From: Aliiglaciecola sp. M165
GTDB taxonomy: Bacteria > Pseudomonadota > Gammaproteobacteria > Enterobacterales > Alteromonadaceae
Direction of reading: 5' to 3'
Assembly: GCF_007197995.1 (NCBI RefSeq)
Contig: NZ_VKKH01000005.1
Span: 1-64,000 of the forward strand
DNA: 64,000 nucleotides
The notes beneath the pieces are model-generated. The model saw nothing but the letters and a program-made list of their open reading frames with translations. It was not told the DNA's origin and made no database searches. The stretch's first letter is position 1; each line of letters begins with the position of its first letter. The position numbers and the translations under genes were made by a program. Below, one piece after another: positions 26,360-37,417 of this stretch.

Positions 26360-27130
26360 TTAACGAATGATACCCCGAGTTGATTCAGCAACAAAGTCTG
26401 CCATGATGCCGACTTGTGGTGTGTTTTGTGCCATCTCACGTAATTGCTCGACAGCCTGTTCGGCTCGATTGCCACTTCGGTACAGCACTTTGTAAGCACG
26501 TTTTATTTGCATAATTACGTCTTTATCAAAACCACGGCGTCGTAATCCCTCAGAATTTATTCCTGCTGGTGTGTTGTCTGTACCACTGACCATAACATAA
26601 GGTGGAATATCTCTAAGTATGATACTTCCTCCCCCAGTGAAACAATGTGAGCCAATGTGACAGAATTGGTGAACCGCGGTAAGACCGCCTAAAATGACAC
26701 TATTGCCAACATGAACATGACCGGCCAATGTTGCATTATTGGCCAAAATATTGTCATCACCAACTATGCAATCGTGAGCGATATGCACATAGGCCATGCA
26801 TAAATTTCCAGAGCCAACTTTAGTCAAACTTTGATCTTGTGTTGTGCCACGATGGACGGTGACACATTCTCTAAAAATATTGTTATCCCCAATTTCTAAG
26901 CGAGTATTTTCGCCAGCATATTTTTTATCCTGGCACTCTTCGCCGATTGAAGAAAATTGGAAAAAGCGGTTGTTAGAACCGATTTTCGTCGGCCCTTTAA
27001 TTACCACATGAGACTCAATCACGGTGCCGCTGCCTATTTCAACATCTTCCCCTATCAAAGAGTAAGCGCCTACATGAACATCTGCCGCAAGTTTGGCTGA
27101 AGGGTGGATAATTGCTGTTTCGTGGATCAC
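26360..27130 (-). CDS. lpxA: UDP-N-acetylglucosamine O-acyltransferase
   Basis: The first step of lipid A synthesis, moving a hydroxyacyl chain from ACP to UDP-GlcNAc. The 256-aa protein begins MIHETAIIHPSAKLAADVHV and forms a left-handed beta-helix with hexapeptide repeats. The catalytic histidine is in MAYVHIAHDCIVGD, and NLEGLRRRGF-like GINSEGLRRRGFDKDVI marks the C-terminal helical domain. It begins 3 nt after fabZ, so the two are translationally linked. Confidence 0.97.
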   Translation of the reverse strand: MIHETAIIHPSAKLAADVHVGAYSLIGEDVEIGSGTVIESHVVIKGPTKIGSNNRFFQFSSIGEECQDKKYAGENTRLEIGDNNIFRECVTVHRGTTQDQSLTKVGSGNLCMAYVHIAHDCIVGDDNILANNATLAGHVHVGNSVILGGLTAVHQFCHIGSHCFTGGGSIILRDIPPYVMVSGTDNTPAGINSEGLRRRGFDKDVIMQIKRAYKVLYRSGNRAEQAVEQLREMAQNTPQVGIMADFVAESTRGIIR

Positions 27131-27133
27131 AGG

Positions 27134-27580
27134 TTACATTTTCCTCATTGCACACATAAACGACGCGCTACAACACTCTTTTCCATCCACGCTGGCAACA
27201 CCTTGGAATTTCCATATACCGCGTTTTTCTTTTATCAATTTGACGTCAAAATCCAGTCTGTCACCGGGTACCACTGGATGCTTAAAGCGCGCACTGTCTA
27301 TACCAGCGTATAAGTATAGTTCATCTGAATTACCCGCCGTTTTAAACCCTAATACGCCAGCAGCTTGCGCCATAGCTTCGAGAATTAACACCCCTGGGAA
27401 AATGGGTTTGCCAGGAAAATGCCCAGTAAAACATGGCTCGTTAAAGGTAATATTCTTGAAGGCTTTTATTGATTCACCAAGGGTGTAATCAGTCACTCTA
27501 TCGAGAAGTAAAAATGGATATCGATGAGGCAATAACTCGAGAATTTCTTCAATCTCAATAGTTTTCATTTGTTCGGACAA
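27134..27580 (-). CDS. fabZ: 3-hydroxyacyl-[acyl-carrier-protein] dehydratase FabZ
   Basis: It dehydrates 3-hydroxyacyl-ACP in fatty acid elongation and competes with LpxA for 3-hydroxyacyl-ACP. The 148-aa hot-dog-fold protein has [17 protein letters not shown], catalytic His in [14 protein letters not shown] and catalytic Glu in [11 protein letters not shown]. It lies between lpxD and lpxA, the conserved order. Confidence 0.97.
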   Translation of the reverse strand: MSEQMKTIEIEEILELLPHRYPFLLLDRVTDYTLGESIKAFKNITFNEPCFTGHFPGKPIFPGVLILEAMAQAAGVLGFKTAGNSDELYLYAGIDSARFKHPVVPGDRLDFDVKLIKEKRGIWKFQGVASVDGKECCSASFMCAMRKM

Positions 27581-27636
27581 CGGTATATCTCCTTTGTACA
27601 GCGCCTAAATTAGGATTAAAACGCTATTTGACACGG

Positions 27637-28656
27637 TCATTTTTCCAATGCTTTGACACGTTGTGCGATAGAGGCAAGCTGCCGGAGTTGAACAGCGTTT
27701 TTACGCCATTCACGGTTCGGCACGGCAGGCATCCCGGAAGAGTAAACACCAGGTTCAGTAATGCTTTTTGTGACCATACTCATACCCGTAAAGTGGACAT
27801 TATCGCAGATCTCAATATGGCCATTAATACCGCATAATCCGGCAATGGAACAATTACTACCTATTGTCGTGCTTCCTGCAATCACTGAACACGCCGCCAT
27901 AGCAGTGTTTTCACCGATTTTAACGTTATGTGCTATCTGCAATTGGTTATCAAGTATTACACCATCTGCAATTACAGTATCTTCCAGCGCACCACGATCA
28001 ATGGTTGTGCTAGCACCAATTTCCACGCGGTCACCGATGACGACTCGACCAAGTTGCGGAATTTTAATCCACTTACCTTTGTCATTAGCGTAACCGAAAC
28101 CATCACTTCCGATAACCGTCGCTGATTGCACCAAGCAACGCTCACCAATAACAGTATTGTGGTAGATGGTCACATTGGCCCACAGCTTAGTGTGACGGCC
28201 AATTTCACTATTCTTTCCAATGAAAGTCCCTGCACCAACCTGCACATTGTCTCCCAGCTTTACGCCGGACTCTATCACTGCATTTGCCCCCAAGTGCACA
28301 TTAGTGCCCATTTCCACATCATCCGCTATTACAGCACTTGGATGTATACCGCATGCAGCATCAGGTGTGCTGTCAAGAGCTTGGGCTGCCAACGCAAACC
28401 CAACATAAGGGTTTTCGTGTACGAGTGCAGAACCTGGACAATGCGAAAGTTCGTCGGGGTGCAAAATAACGGCTTGTGCCGTCGTATCAGCAAGCTGGCT
28501 ACGATACTTGCTATTGGACAAAAAGGAAATCTGACCAATGCCTGCATTTGCCAGCGTACTCAAACTATCAATCTGAGTTTGCTCAGTGTCATCAGCTGAT
28601 AAATGCAGCGTGGCGCCGATTTTTTCCGCTAACTCTTTTAAACTGATTGACTTCAT
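27637..28656 (-). CDS. lpxD: UDP-3-O-(3-hydroxyacyl)glucosamine N-acyltransferase
   Basis: The third lipid A enzyme, N-acylating UDP-3-O-acylglucosamine from ACP. The 339-aa protein has an N-terminal uridine-binding domain and about ten coils of hexapeptide repeats. The catalytic histidine is in LQIAHNVKIGENTAMAA, and SDGFGYANDKGKWIKIPQLG is diagnostic. It starts 15 nt after skp. A C-terminal helix ends the protein. Confidence 0.97.
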   Translation of the reverse strand: MKSISLKELAEKIGATLHLSADDTEQTQIDSLSTLANAGIGQISFLSNSKYRSQLADTTAQAVILHPDELSHCPGSALVHENPYVGFALAAQALDSTPDAACGIHPSAVIADDVEMGTNVHLGANAVIESGVKLGDNVQVGAGTFIGKNSEIGRHTKLWANVTIYHNTVIGERCLVQSATVIGSDGFGYANDKGKWIKIPQLGRVVIGDRVEIGASTTIDRGALEDTVIADGVILDNQLQIAHNVKIGENTAMAACSVIAGSTTIGSNCSIAGLCGINGHIEICDNVHFTGMSMVTKSITEPGVYSSGMPAVPNREWRKNAVQLRQLASIAQRVKALEK

Positions 28657-28671
28657 GCAGGCTCCAAAGGC

Positions 28672-29187
28672 TTATTTCATTTGGCTGACTTTTTTCAATA
28701 CTTTTTCAGAGATGTCGTGCGCAGGTGTAGCAAATACAACCGCCTGACGATCCAAAACCAACTCTAATCCCTCTTCGTCAATCACAGCTTGAATGGCTTG
28801 ATTAAGTAGATTTAAAACTTTCACGTTTTCTTCTTGTCTGCGTTGCTGAAGCTTTTCTTGAAGCGGCTTAGCAAGCGCTTCATATTCTGTATTTACGCCT
28901 TGTAAACGTGCTTGTTCAGCTTGGATTTGAGCCTCACTCATAGTGGGTGCGTCTTTACGCAACTTTTCTAAATCTGCTGCCATCTGTTGACGCATAGCGT
29001 CGATTTTTGCACCTTCATCTTTAAATTCAATTTGCAATGCTTGCTGGCTGGCAATGGCTTGAGGCATTTGCTGAACAATCGCTTCGCGATTGATGACACC
29101 AATTTTTTGCTGTGCTTGGGCAACCGAACTGATCAGGGCACTGGTAATAAGGGCCGTAGCAAAAAGGGTTTTAAATAACTGTTTCAA
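28672..29187 (-). CDS. skp: Periplasmic chaperone Skp (OmpH family)
   Basis: A trimeric jellyfish-shaped chaperone holding unfolded outer-membrane proteins on the way to BamA. The 171-aa precursor has a signal peptide (MKQLFKTLFATALITSALIS, cleaved near AQAQ). The core strand QKIGVINREAIVQQMPQ follows, then long charged helices (about 50-130) predicted to form coiled-coil arms. It lies between bamA and lpxD as in E. coli. Confidence 0.94.
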   Translation of the reverse strand: MKQLFKTLFATALITSALISSVAQAQQKIGVINREAIVQQMPQAIASQQALQIEFKDEGAKIDAMRQQMAADLEKLRKDAPTMSEAQIQAEQARLQGVNTEYEALAKPLQEKLQQRRQEENVKVLNLLNQAIQAVIDEEGLELVLDRQAVVFATPAHDISEKVLKKVSQMK

Positions 29188-29243
29188 GGGATACTCCTTC
29201 CTATGTTTTTGTTTTTCCGATTAACGTACATGCTAACCTAAGT

Positions 29244-31715
29244 TTAAAATGTTTGTCCGATATTAAATGAGAAGAAATCGACGTCGTCTCCATCTCGTTC
29301 TTGAATAGCTCTTGAGAAACTAAACACCATGGGTCCCATTGGTGATAGCCATTGTATCGAAAGTCCTCCAGAAGCTCTATAGCGAGTCCAATCGCTGTAA
29401 TCAGCAACTGCGTCTGGACTGTTGGGATTCAACTCGAGATCGCGATACTCGTTAAAATCAAATTCAGTGTCCCAAACGTTACCTGCATCGACAAAGAAGC
29501 TAGTTCGAACGGAATTGTCATACTCTTCTCCTACAAACGGAGTGGGAACGATTAATTCGATCCCCCCTAGCACCATAGCATTGCCGCCCAATGAACGAGA
29601 TGATACTGATACTTGGTCTGCTTCTGGACCGAGAAATATGGTGCTACCGTCGGGCCCAATGATATTTCTCGCTTGTCTTTGCACGCCGCGAGGACCAACT
29701 GTGTTGTTTTCGAAGCCACGCAATGTGTCGCTACCACCGGCAGTGAAGTTTTGTGTAAAGGGTAATATTTGTTCTACGCCGTTAGTTTCACCATAACCAT
29801 TACCATAACCAGCTCTGAATCGAGCAAGCACAGACCAACGTTGACTTTGTGACAACGGGAAGTAGAACTTACTGTCGAATATTGTCTTGAAATAGTTTAC
29901 GTCAGAGTTTGGCGTTGTGACGCTAAATGAAGCACTTTGTGATGAACCTGCGGTCGGAAAGATACCACGATTTAGCGTGCTTCGGCTCCACGTCACGGAC
30001 GCAAGGAAATTGTCATAGTTTATCGGTGCATCAGGGTTTTGTGGATCAATAAACTGGCTATAGAAACGGTCGGTTTGTTCAAACGAACTACGACGAGACA
30101 ATTCAACATCACTGTAAGAAAGACCAAACCCGATACGGTTGAACTCATTGATAGGATATCCTACGTTCACTCCCAGGGTGTATTGCTTACTGTTGAATTG
30201 AATTAAGTTGGCGCTACCCGCATCAAATTCACTGTATGCAATACTGCCGCCCAAGCTAATACCATCAATGGTGAAATAAGGGTCTGTGTAAGAAATCTGC
30301 ACGCTTTTTTGGAACGAAACGGTACTGATATTAAACGCAAGTCTCTTACCTGTTCCCAAGAAGTTATCTTGTTGGATACCTGCTTGCAGACTCAATTTCG
30401 TTCTATCGCCGTAACCAATACCTGCGTTAAAGGAACCAGCAGGTTGCTCACTCACTTTATAGATCACATCAACTTTGTCTTCTTCTCCAGGCAAACGGAT
30501 GGTTTCAAAGTCAACTTCTTCCATGTAGGTTAATCGAGAAAGGCTGTTTTTAGATGACTCCAGCAAACTGTTAGATAACCAAGCACCTTCCATTTGCGAA
30601 ACATTTTGACGCAATACGTCATCTGCGGTGACCACGTTCCCTTCAAAATTGATTCGTCTCACATAAATCCGTTTCCCAGGGTCAACAGATAAGGTCAATT
30701 TGACAGTTTTATCTTCGTCATTGATTTCAGGTATGGTTGTGACTTCAGGATAAGCGTAACCGAAACGACCAAGGTAGTTACTGATAAACTCTTCCGTGTA
30801 GGTAACTTCAGCTTGGTTATATAGCTCACCTGGCGTGAGAGGTAATAACGCGTTGATGTATTCTTCATTACCGAGAAGGTCACCCACCAATTCCACTTCT
30901 GAAATTGTATACTGCTCACCTTCAGTTACATTTAAGGTAATATAAATGCCGTCTTTTTCAGGGGTCATTGATACCTGAGTAGAATCTACCGTGTAACGCA
31001 AATAACCTCTATCAAGGTAATAACTGCGCAGAGTTTCCATGTCACCAGAAAGCGTTTGTTTTTGGTAACGTGTTTCAGACAAGAAATCCCACCAAGGCGT
31101 ATTGAACTTTAACTCCATTTGCAGTAAAAGTTCGGCATCGGAAAACACCTCATTACCAACAATATTGATTTGTTGGATTTTTGCAGAATCACCCTCTTCA
31201 AAAAGCAATTTCAGGTCAACACGATTTCGCGGCAGAGGCGTTACGATGGCACTTACGTCAGCGTTATATTTTCCGATGCTGTAAAAGAAGTCTTTTAATC
31301 CGTTCTCAATACCTGTCAAAACAGTTTTATCCAATGGTTCCCCTACTTGGATATTATTACCGTCTAAACTTTCTTGAAGCTGCTCGTCTTTAATATCATC
31401 ATTTCCTTCGAAAATGATATTACTGATCGTTGGGCGCTCTTTAACTTTAACAACGAGTACCGTTCCATCACGCAATATCTCGATATTTTCAAAGTGCGTT
31501 GACGAATACAAACTGCGAATTAATTGCGAGGTTCGGAAACTATTTATACGGTCGCCGATTTGGATTGGGAGATAGGTTAACGCAGCACCGAGTGCTACAC
31601 GTTGTAATCCTTCGACTCGAATGTCGGTTACCACAAACTCATCGTCGTTGGCACCAAAGGCTAAGCTAGCACTGGATAACAATAACCCGGCTACAACTAA
31701 CTGTTTAAACTTCAT
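29244..31715 (-). CDS. bamA: Outer membrane protein assembly factor BamA
   Basis: The central Omp85 insertase of the BAM complex. The 823-aa precursor has a signal peptide (cleavage after about residue 21, LAFGA), then five POTRA domains (about 24-420; [20 protein letters not shown] opens POTRA1). A 16-strand barrel has the loop-6 motif [15 protein letters not shown] and a C-terminal phenylalanine (SFNIGQTF), itself a BAM signal. It is placed between rseP and skp in the classical order. The 62-bp gap upstream could hold an envelope-stress promoter, but I see no clear sigma-E match. Confidence 0.97.
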   Translation of the reverse strand: MKFKQLVVAGLLLSSASLAFGANDDEFVVTDIRVEGLQRVALGAALTYLPIQIGDRINSFRTSQLIRSLYSSTHFENIEILRDGTVLVVKVKERPTISNIIFEGNDDIKDEQLQESLDGNNIQVGEPLDKTVLTGIENGLKDFFYSIGKYNADVSAIVTPLPRNRVDLKLLFEEGDSAKIQQINIVGNEVFSDAELLLQMELKFNTPWWDFLSETRYQKQTLSGDMETLRSYYLDRGYLRYTVDSTQVSMTPEKDGIYITLNVTEGEQYTISEVELVGDLLGNEEYINALLPLTPGELYNQAEVTYTEEFISNYLGRFGYAYPEVTTIPEINDEDKTVKLTLSVDPGKRIYVRRINFEGNVVTADDVLRQNVSQMEGAWLSNSLLESSKNSLSRLTYMEEVDFETIRLPGEEDKVDVIYKVSEQPAGSFNAGIGYGDRTKLSLQAGIQQDNFLGTGKRLAFNISTVSFQKSVQISYTDPYFTIDGISLGGSIAYSEFDAGSANLIQFNSKQYTLGVNVGYPINEFNRIGFGLSYSDVELSRRSSFEQTDRFYSQFIDPQNPDAPINYDNFLASVTWSRSTLNRGIFPTAGSSQSASFSVTTPNSDVNYFKTIFDSKFYFPLSQSQRWSVLARFRAGYGNGYGETNGVEQILPFTQNFTAGGSDTLRGFENNTVGPRGVQRQARNIIGPDGSTIFLGPEADQVSVSSRSLGGNAMVLGGIELIVPTPFVGEEYDNSVRTSFFVDAGNVWDTEFDFNEYRDLELNPNSPDAVADYSDWTRYRASGGLSIQWLSPMGPMVFSFSRAIQERDGDDVDFFSFNIGQTF

Positions 31716-31777
31716 TTATTAATATTCTTCCTAAGCACTCAATGCTAGCGGTGGCGTAGCTCACTCGCCCGAACACG

Positions 31778-33121
31778 TTAAAGTCGTGCGATATCGTTAT
31801 AAAAGGCGATAGTCATTAGCAATAACAAAATCACGCCACCAATTTTAAACCCTATTTCCTGTACCGATTCAGGCACCGGTCGGCCAGTTAAAAGCTCTAT
31901 AAAATAATAGAGTAAATGGCCGCCATCAAGCACTGGCAAAGGCAATAGGTTAATTATTCCCAAATTTACGCTGATTAAAGCCAAAAAGCCTAAAAACGCA
32001 ACAATTCCAAAACTAGCGCTCATACCGGCGCCTTGGGCGATGGAAATGGGTCCACTTAAATTTTTCACAGACACATCACCGGTAAACAACTTACCGAGCA
32101 TATCCAAACTTAAAGTGAATAAACGCCAAGTTTCCTTCGCTCCCTCAAACACAGCATCAACTGGTCCGAATTTCTTCGTAAACAAGTGTGTAGCTGGCCA
32201 GGGCTCTTGGAAAGGGATGATCCCTAAGAATCCTGTTTCTTGCTCATCAGGCTTGACACCTACTGCCCCGTTTAGCAGAACTTCGGTGCCACTTCTTTCG
32301 ACCAAGATAGTAACATTTTGTCGTGGTCGTTGCTTGATAAGCTCAACTATTTGTTCCCAATTTTCGACAGTAGTTCCATCGAAGGCCAGAATTATGTCAT
32401 TAATCTGCAATCCAGCCTGGTCTCCTGGAGAAGATTCTTCTACAAATGCGACTTTTTTGGTGATGCCCGGACGATATGGCACTAACCCCAAACTCGAGAT
32501 TGGCGACTCTTTATCTGGGTCCAAATTCCACTGTTGCAAATTTAAAGTGATGTCTCTGGTTAAGCCACTTGTCGACAACACCTCCAATTTCGCTTCATTG
32601 TCGCCGATCGCGCGCATAATTGCATAGTTAACGCCTTGCCAATCTCGGATGTCTCTGCCTTCAAAAGACACAATCTGGTCACCCGGCTTTAACCCACTGG
32701 CTGAAACAATTGAATTGGCTTTCACTCCGCCCACTATGGGTTTCGCTGCCTGTTCCCCAATCATTAACAGCATCCACATAGCAAATACGGCAAAAATAAA
32801 ATTGACCATAGGGCCAGCTGCGACGATAGCAATTCGTTTCAAGACATGCTGCCGATTAAACGCAAACGGTAAATCCGCCTCACTAACCTGCTCAACTCGC
32901 TCATCCAGCATTTTTACGTAACCGCCTAAAGGAATCGCTGCGACGACATATTCAGTGCCTAACTTGTCAGTCGTACCCCAAAGTTTTTTGCCAAAACCAA
33001 TTGAGAAACGCTCGACCTTAACACCGCAGCGACGAGCAACCCAGAAGTGACCCCATTCATGCACGGCGACTAAAATACCTAGAGCAATAATAAAAAAGGC
33101 AATATTCCAAATAATTCCCAT
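31778..33121 (-). CDS. rseP: RIP metalloprotease RseP (site-2 protease)
   Basis: It cleaves the anti-sigma factor RseA after DegS and removes signal-peptide remnants. The ATG at 33121 shares a base with the dxr stop (TGATG); an earlier in-frame TTG adds one residue. The 447-aa protein has the zinc motif HEWGH in its first helix (VAVHEWGHFWVARRCG), two PDZ domains (about 120-290), and the second active-site motif PVLDGGHLLYYFIELL near the C-terminus. About four transmembrane helices are expected. It lies directly upstream of bamA. Confidence 0.96.
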   Translation of the reverse strand: MGIIWNIAFFIIALGILVAVHEWGHFWVARRCGVKVERFSIGFGKKLWGTTDKLGTEYVVAAIPLGGYVKMLDERVEQVSEADLPFAFNRQHVLKRIAIVAAGPMVNFIFAVFAMWMLLMIGEQAAKPIVGGVKANSIVSASGLKPGDQIVSFEGRDIRDWQGVNYAIMRAIGDNEAKLEVLSTSGLTRDITLNLQQWNLDPDKESPISSLGLVPYRPGITKKVAFVEESSPGDQAGLQINDIILAFDGTTVENWEQIVELIKQRPRQNVTILVERSGTEVLLNGAVGVKPDEQETGFLGIIPFQEPWPATHLFTKKFGPVDAVFEGAKETWRLFTLSLDMLGKLFTGDVSVKNLSGPISIAQGAGMSASFGIVAFLGFLALISVNLGIINLLPLPVLDGGHLLYYFIELLTGRPVPESVQEIGFKIGGVILLLLMTIAFYNDIARL

Positions 33122-34308
33122 CAACTCGCACTCCGCAGTAAATATTGTTGCGCCAAACTGCGAGCTTCGGCGTCAAGGGCGAGTATTGCTTCGACATCAG
33201 CTAATTTTTGCGCTGGCACACTATCTGTAACAGCTTGATTGATAGAAGCTATATCGGTAAAGCGGATTCGCCCATCAAGAAACGCAGCAACCGACACTTC
33301 GTTTGCTGCATTCAAAGCCGTTGTCGCATACTGACCGGCTTTACAGGCTTCTATTGCCGTTTGTAAATTTGGATAGCGTTCGAAATCGGGTTTAGTAAAG
33401 GTGAAATCAGCGAGACGGTTAAAATCCAAATGAGATACTCCTGAATCAATTCGCTTTGGATAGCTCAAACAATGAGCTATCGGTGTGCGCATATCAGGGT
33501 TACCTAGCTGTGCTAAAACAGAGCCATCGGTGTATTGCACCATCGAGTGAATGATGCTTTGTGGATGCAGCACAATGTCAATATCTTCACAAGCCACACC
33601 AAACAACCACTTAGCTTCAATAAACTCTAACCCCTTATTCATCATAGTCGCAGAGTCGACTGAAATTTTCCGCCCCATGTCCCAATTCGGGTGGGCACAG
33701 GCTTGTTCTGGGGTGATATTTTCGAAGTGATTTAACGGCGTTGTTAGAAATGGACCGCCAGAGCCAGTTAAAAGAATTTTGGCGATACCTGAAGCTGCGA
33801 TATTCCCGTATTCGTAATCTGCGGGGAGACATTGAAAGATAGCATTATGTTCGCTATCAATCGGCAGAAGCTGTGCGCCGCTTCGATTGACTTCATTGAC
33901 AAATATTTCGCCGCACATCACCAACGCTTCTTTATTGGCTAACATGACTTTTTTACCCGCTTTTACTGCGGACAATGTTGGTAATAATCCGGCCGCTCCG
34001 ACGATGGCCGCCATGACACTGTCGACACTATCTAAAGAGGCAATCTGGCACAGTCCTTCATTTCCAGACAATACTTCGCAAGTCAAACCTGCTTGTTGCA
34101 CTTTGTTTTTAGCATCTGTAAATAGCGATTCGTCTGATACTACAATGTATTGCGCATCAAACTGCTTCGCCTGAGCGACTAATATATCGATATTTTTATG
34201 CGCACTAAGTCCAACAATCTTAAATTTGTTAGGGTGACGACTCACCACGTCTAAAGTACTCTGCCCAATCGAGCCCGTTGCGCCTAAAATTGATAATTGT
34301 TGCATCAT
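33121..34308 (-). CDS. dxr: 1-deoxy-D-xylulose 5-phosphate reductoisomerase
   Basis: The second enzyme of the MEP isoprenoid pathway, converting DXP to MEP with NADPH. Two adjacent ATGs (34308 and 34305) are possible; the first forms an ATGA overlap with the cdsA stop. A longer frame from 34329 is not favoured. The 395-aa protein has the NADPH loop LSILGATGSIGQSTLDVV, LPIDSEHNAIFQCL with metal ligands, and HPNWDMGRKISVDSATMMNK. Coupled to rseP by a TGATG overlap. Confidence 0.96.
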   Translation of the reverse strand: MMQQLSILGATGSIGQSTLDVVSRHPNKFKIVGLSAHKNIDILVAQAKQFDAQYIVVSDESLFTDAKNKVQQAGLTCEVLSGNEGLCQIASLDSVDSVMAAIVGAAGLLPTLSAVKAGKKVMLANKEALVMCGEIFVNEVNRSGAQLLPIDSEHNAIFQCLPADYEYGNIAASGIAKILLTGSGGPFLTTPLNHFENITPEQACAHPNWDMGRKISVDSATMMNKGLEFIEAKWLFGVACEDIDIVLHPQSIIHSMVQYTDGSVLAQLGNPDMRTPIAHCLSYPKRIDSGVSHLDFNRLADFTFTKPDFERYPNLQTAIEACKAGQYATTALNAANEVSVAAFLDGRIRFTDIASINQAVTDSVPAQKLADVEAILALDAEARSLAQQYLLRSAS

Positions 34309-35168
34309 GCCATCCAGAGAACATAGCAATAAGCAAACACCGGAAACGCGGCAGTTAAGCTGTCTATTCGGTCTAAAATTCCGCCATGACCAGGGAGGAT
34401 TTTTCCACTGTCTTTGATGCCGGCACAGCGTTTAAACATGCTTTCATTTAAATCACCCAGCGCTGAGACACCGACGGTTAACCCACCTATTAGCACATGC
34501 AACCATATACGAGTAGGATCAACTTGATAATGCGTCGCCGCAAAGGCAATAATGGCCGTCGAAGCAGCCACGCCGCCGAGGAGACCTTCAAGGGTTTTAC
34601 CTGGTGAAACGTTAGGGCGAAGTTTATGGCGACCAAACTTTACTCCCACGAAGAAGGCTCCGATATCCGCAGCCCAGACAATACCTAGCACGTAAAAGAT
34701 TAACGAGACACCGTAAAAAGGATCGATTTCGTACATATGAGATCGAAGTGATACCACGGCAACCCAAGTAGGGATCAAGGTTAAGACACCAAACAAACTG
34801 CGGATCATTTTGCTGTTTCGCCAAAAAGATGAAAAGCGCGGATACGCCAATATCATCAACAACGAAACTGCCCACCAGATGGCTGCTACACCTAAAATAT
34901 ATTGATAAATTTCGTTTAAAGCACCCTGAAACCAAATAAGTTCAGTGGGTACCCAATAGGTTAAAAATAAACAACCTGAAAAAATGAACCCTGCATAAAT
35001 GGCTTTTTGCACACGAGGTAACACCCCGGACATGTTTGCCCATTCATAGGCGCCAAGCCCAACAACAACTGCAATGAATAATTCGAAACCTAGCAAAGGA
35101 AGAAACAAAATAGCGAGGATCGCCAGTGGTGCCAGAATTAGCGCAGTAATAATTCTCTGCTTTAGCAT
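34305..35168 (-). CDS. cdsA: Phosphatidate cytidylyltransferase
   Basis: An inner-membrane enzyme making CDP-diacylglycerol from phosphatidic acid and CTP. The 287-aa protein is very hydrophobic with about eight transmembrane helices. The CDS signature is near the C-terminus: KRCAGIKDSGKILPGHGG followed by ILDRIDSL, with the metal-binding aspartates. It sits between uppS and dxr, the usual order, and overlaps dxr by 4 nt. Confidence 0.95.
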   Translation of the reverse strand: MLKQRIITALILAPLAILAILFLPLLGFELFIAVVVGLGAYEWANMSGVLPRVQKAIYAGFIFSGCLFLTYWVPTELIWFQGALNEIYQYILGVAAIWWAVSLLMILAYPRFSSFWRNSKMIRSLFGVLTLIPTWVAVVSLRSHMYEIDPFYGVSLIFYVLGIVWAADIGAFFVGVKFGRHKLRPNVSPGKTLEGLLGGVAASTAIIAFAATHYQVDPTRIWLHVLIGGLTVGVSALGDLNESMFKRCAGIKDSGKILPGHGGILDRIDSLTAAFPVFAYCYVLWMA

Positions 35169-35199
35169 TCTCTAGTCCTCACTGTCATGTTGATACGCT

Positions 35200-35928
35200 T
35201 CACTTGGTCTCAACCTGTTCGCCAGTCATACCAAATCTTCTTTGTCTGTCGGCAAAATCATTAACCGCCAATTGAAACGCCTGCTCATCAAAATCTGGCC
35301 ACAAAGTATCGGTAAAGTACAACTCAGCATAGGCGCATTGCCACATTAAAAAATTACTAATGCGATGTTCTCCCCCCGTACGAATCAAAAGATCCAATTC
35401 TGGCTGGTCAGCCAAAGAGGTAAACTGGTTGAATTTGTGTTCGTCGATTTGCGCGCTATCTAGCTCACCGCTGGCGACTTTTTCAGAAATTTGTTTAGCT
35501 GCATTCACAATGTCCCAACGACCACCGTAGTTTGCTGCAATATTCAGGATCAGCGACGAATTGTGCTGCGTCATTTCTTCGGCTTTGTTGATCTTATCGA
35601 CGAGTTTCTGATCGAAGCGCGAGGTATCACCAATCACTTTTAAACGAACGTCATTTTTATTGAGCTTTTTAGCTTCGCTATTGAGAACCAGATTAAATAA
35701 ATCCATTAACACACCCACTTCTTCAGCAGGTCTGTTCCAGTTTTCGCTACTAAAAGCGAAAAGAGTAAGTGATTCAATATTGTTTTGACGCGCAAAACGC
35801 ACAGCCGCACGCACAGATTCAACGCCTGCTTTATGGCCAAAAGTGCGAATCTTGCCTTTCTTTTTGGCCCAACGACCGTTGCCATCCATAATGATGGCAA
35901 CATGTTTTGGCATTTTATTTTGTGTCAT
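35200..35928 (-). CDS. uppS: Undecaprenyl diphosphate synthase (cis-prenyltransferase)
   Basis: It builds the C55 lipid carrier for cell-wall and O-antigen synthesis from FPP and IPP. The 242-aa protein has the catalytic Asp in HVAIIMDGNGRWAKKKG, SLTLFAFSSENWNRP, YGGRWDIVNAAKQ and LLIRTGGEHRISNFLMWQ. It lies between frr and cdsA. Confidence 0.97.
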   Translation of the reverse strand: MTQNKMPKHVAIIMDGNGRWAKKKGKIRTFGHKAGVESVRAAVRFARQNNIESLTLFAFSSENWNRPAEEVGVLMDLFNLVLNSEAKKLNKNDVRLKVIGDTSRFDQKLVDKINKAEEMTQHNSSLILNIAANYGGRWDIVNAAKQISEKVASGELDSAQIDEHKFNQFTSLADQPELDLLIRTGGEHRISNFLMWQCAYAELYFTDTLWPDFDEQAFQLAVNDFADRQRRFGMTGEQVETK

Positions 35929-35956
35929 AAAATTGTTTGGAAATCGTCAATTAAGA

Positions 35957-36514
35957 CTAAATTTCCATTAGCTCTTTTTCTTTATCTTGCAACACAGCAT
36001 CAATAACTTTGACAAATTCATCAGTGAGCTTTTGAATTTGCTCTTCTGCCTTGTGGCTATCGTCCTCACCAATTTCTTTTTCTTTGAGCAACTCTTTTAC
36101 GTCGCTGTTCGCGTCACGACGAATATTTCTGACGCTTACTCGCCCCTGCTCCGCTTCGTTTCGTACGACACGGATAAGATCTTTACGACGCTCTTCTGTT
36201 AAAGCTGGCAATGGGATACGAATCGCTGTACCAGAACTCATTGGGTTTAAGCCCAAATCAGATTGCATGATGGCTTTTTCTACAGCTGCGGCAGCGCTTT
36301 TGTCAAACACAGTTAGTGCCAATGTACGCGCATCTTCAGCAAAAATATTGGCCAATTGCTTGAGGGGTGTATCAGTACCGTAATAAGGTACCATGATGCT
36401 GTCTAGCAATGCGGGATGAGCTCTTCCTGTTCTAATTTTGCTTAACTGGCCTTTTAGCACAGTAACGCTTTTATCCATGCGTTGTTTTGCGTCATCAAGA
36501 ATATCGTCAATCAC
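35957..36514 (-). CDS. frr: Ribosome recycling factor
   Basis: It splits post-termination ribosomes with EF-G. The 185-aa length is exact for the family. A three-helix bundle is interrupted by a small alpha/beta domain. Typical blocks are [39 protein letters not shown] and [18 protein letters not shown]. It follows pyrH by 23 nt. Confidence 0.97.
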   Translation of the reverse strand: MIDDILDDAKQRMDKSVTVLKGQLSKIRTGRAHPALLDSIMVPYYGTDTPLKQLANIFAEDARTLALTVFDKSAAAAVEKAIMQSDLGLNPMSSGTAIRIPLPALTEERRKDLIRVVRNEAEQGRVSVRNIRRDANSDVKELLKEKEIGEDDSHKAEEQIQKLTDEFVKVIDAVLQDKEKELMEI

Positions 36515-36537
36515 TGCAGTCTCCGTAATTTTTATTG

Positions 36538-37275
36538 TTAGTTAGTCGCTTGGTGAGAAATTGTGGTGCCTTCATCTTCACCTAGAACAACTCTTCGTAA
36601 GCATCCAGGTGTATTCATATTGTAGACACGAATCGGTAAGCTATGATCTCTAGCAAGAGTAAAAGCGGCCAGATCCATGACTTTTAGTTCTTTTTCCAGT
36701 ACTTCTTGATAGCTGACATTTTTTAGCAGCACCGCATCGGGATTTTTTACCGGATCATCACTGAAAACGCCGTCTACTTTTGTACCTTTTAATACGGCAT
36801 CAGCTTCTATTTCAATGCCCCGCAAACATGCTGCCGAGTCAGTAGTAAAAAATGGGTTTCCGGTTCCTGCCGAGAAAATCACCACACGACCTGATTTGAG
36901 TAAACTAATGGCTTCGGTCCAGTTATACGCATCACAGACTCCATTCAATGGAATCGCTGACATTAAACGCGCATTGACAAAGGCACGATGCAGAGCGTCT
37001 CGCATTGCCAAGCCATTCATTACCGTGGCTAGCATTCCCATATGGTCGCCAACGACGCGATTCATACCAGCTTTGGCAAGGCCTTCACCGCGAAACAAGT
37101 TTCCACCACCGATGACAAGCCCAACTTGTACACCCATTTCAACAAGTTCTTTGATTTCCTGAGCCATGCGATCAAGTACTTTGGGATCGATGCCAAAACC
37201 TTCTTCTCCCATAAGGGCTTCGCCACTTAATTTTAAAAGGATTCTGCGATAGGCAGACTTGGGTGCAATACTCAT
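36538..37275 (-). CDS. pyrH: UMP kinase
   Basis: It phosphorylates UMP to UDP; bacterial enzymes are hexameric, activated by GTP and inhibited by UTP. The 245-aa amino-acid-kinase fold has [38 protein letters not shown] and [19 protein letters not shown]. It lies 142 bp after tsf, behind a terminator, so it is probably transcribed from its own promoter plus read-through. Confidence 0.97.
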   Translation of the reverse strand: MSIAPKSAYRRILLKLSGEALMGEEGFGIDPKVLDRMAQEIKELVEMGVQVGLVIGGGNLFRGEGLAKAGMNRVVGDHMGMLATVMNGLAMRDALHRAFVNARLMSAIPLNGVCDAYNWTEAISLLKSGRVVIFSAGTGNPFFTTDSAACLRGIEIEADAVLKGTKVDGVFSDDPVKNPDAVLLKNVSYQEVLEKELKVMDLAAFTLARDHSLPIRVYNMNTPGCLRRVVLGEDEGTTISHQATN

Positions 37276-37346
37276 TGATCGGCGTTTCCTTTAGGTTACG
37301 GCTTGGGAACTATGGCCCTAGCAAGTCTAGTCTTTAATTAACATAC

Positions 37347-37372
37347 AAAAAGGCACCTCAATTTGAGGTGCC
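37347..37372 (-). terminator. Rho-independent terminator after tsf
   Basis: GGCACCTCAAATTGAGGTGCC is a perfect hairpin followed on the minus strand by five Ts. It lies about 45 nt past the tsf stop, separating rpsB-tsf from pyrH. Confidence 0.9.
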
Positions 37373-37417
37373 AATAGTTTATATGACAATGGCTTTACGC
37401 AAAAGCGAAAGGCGCAA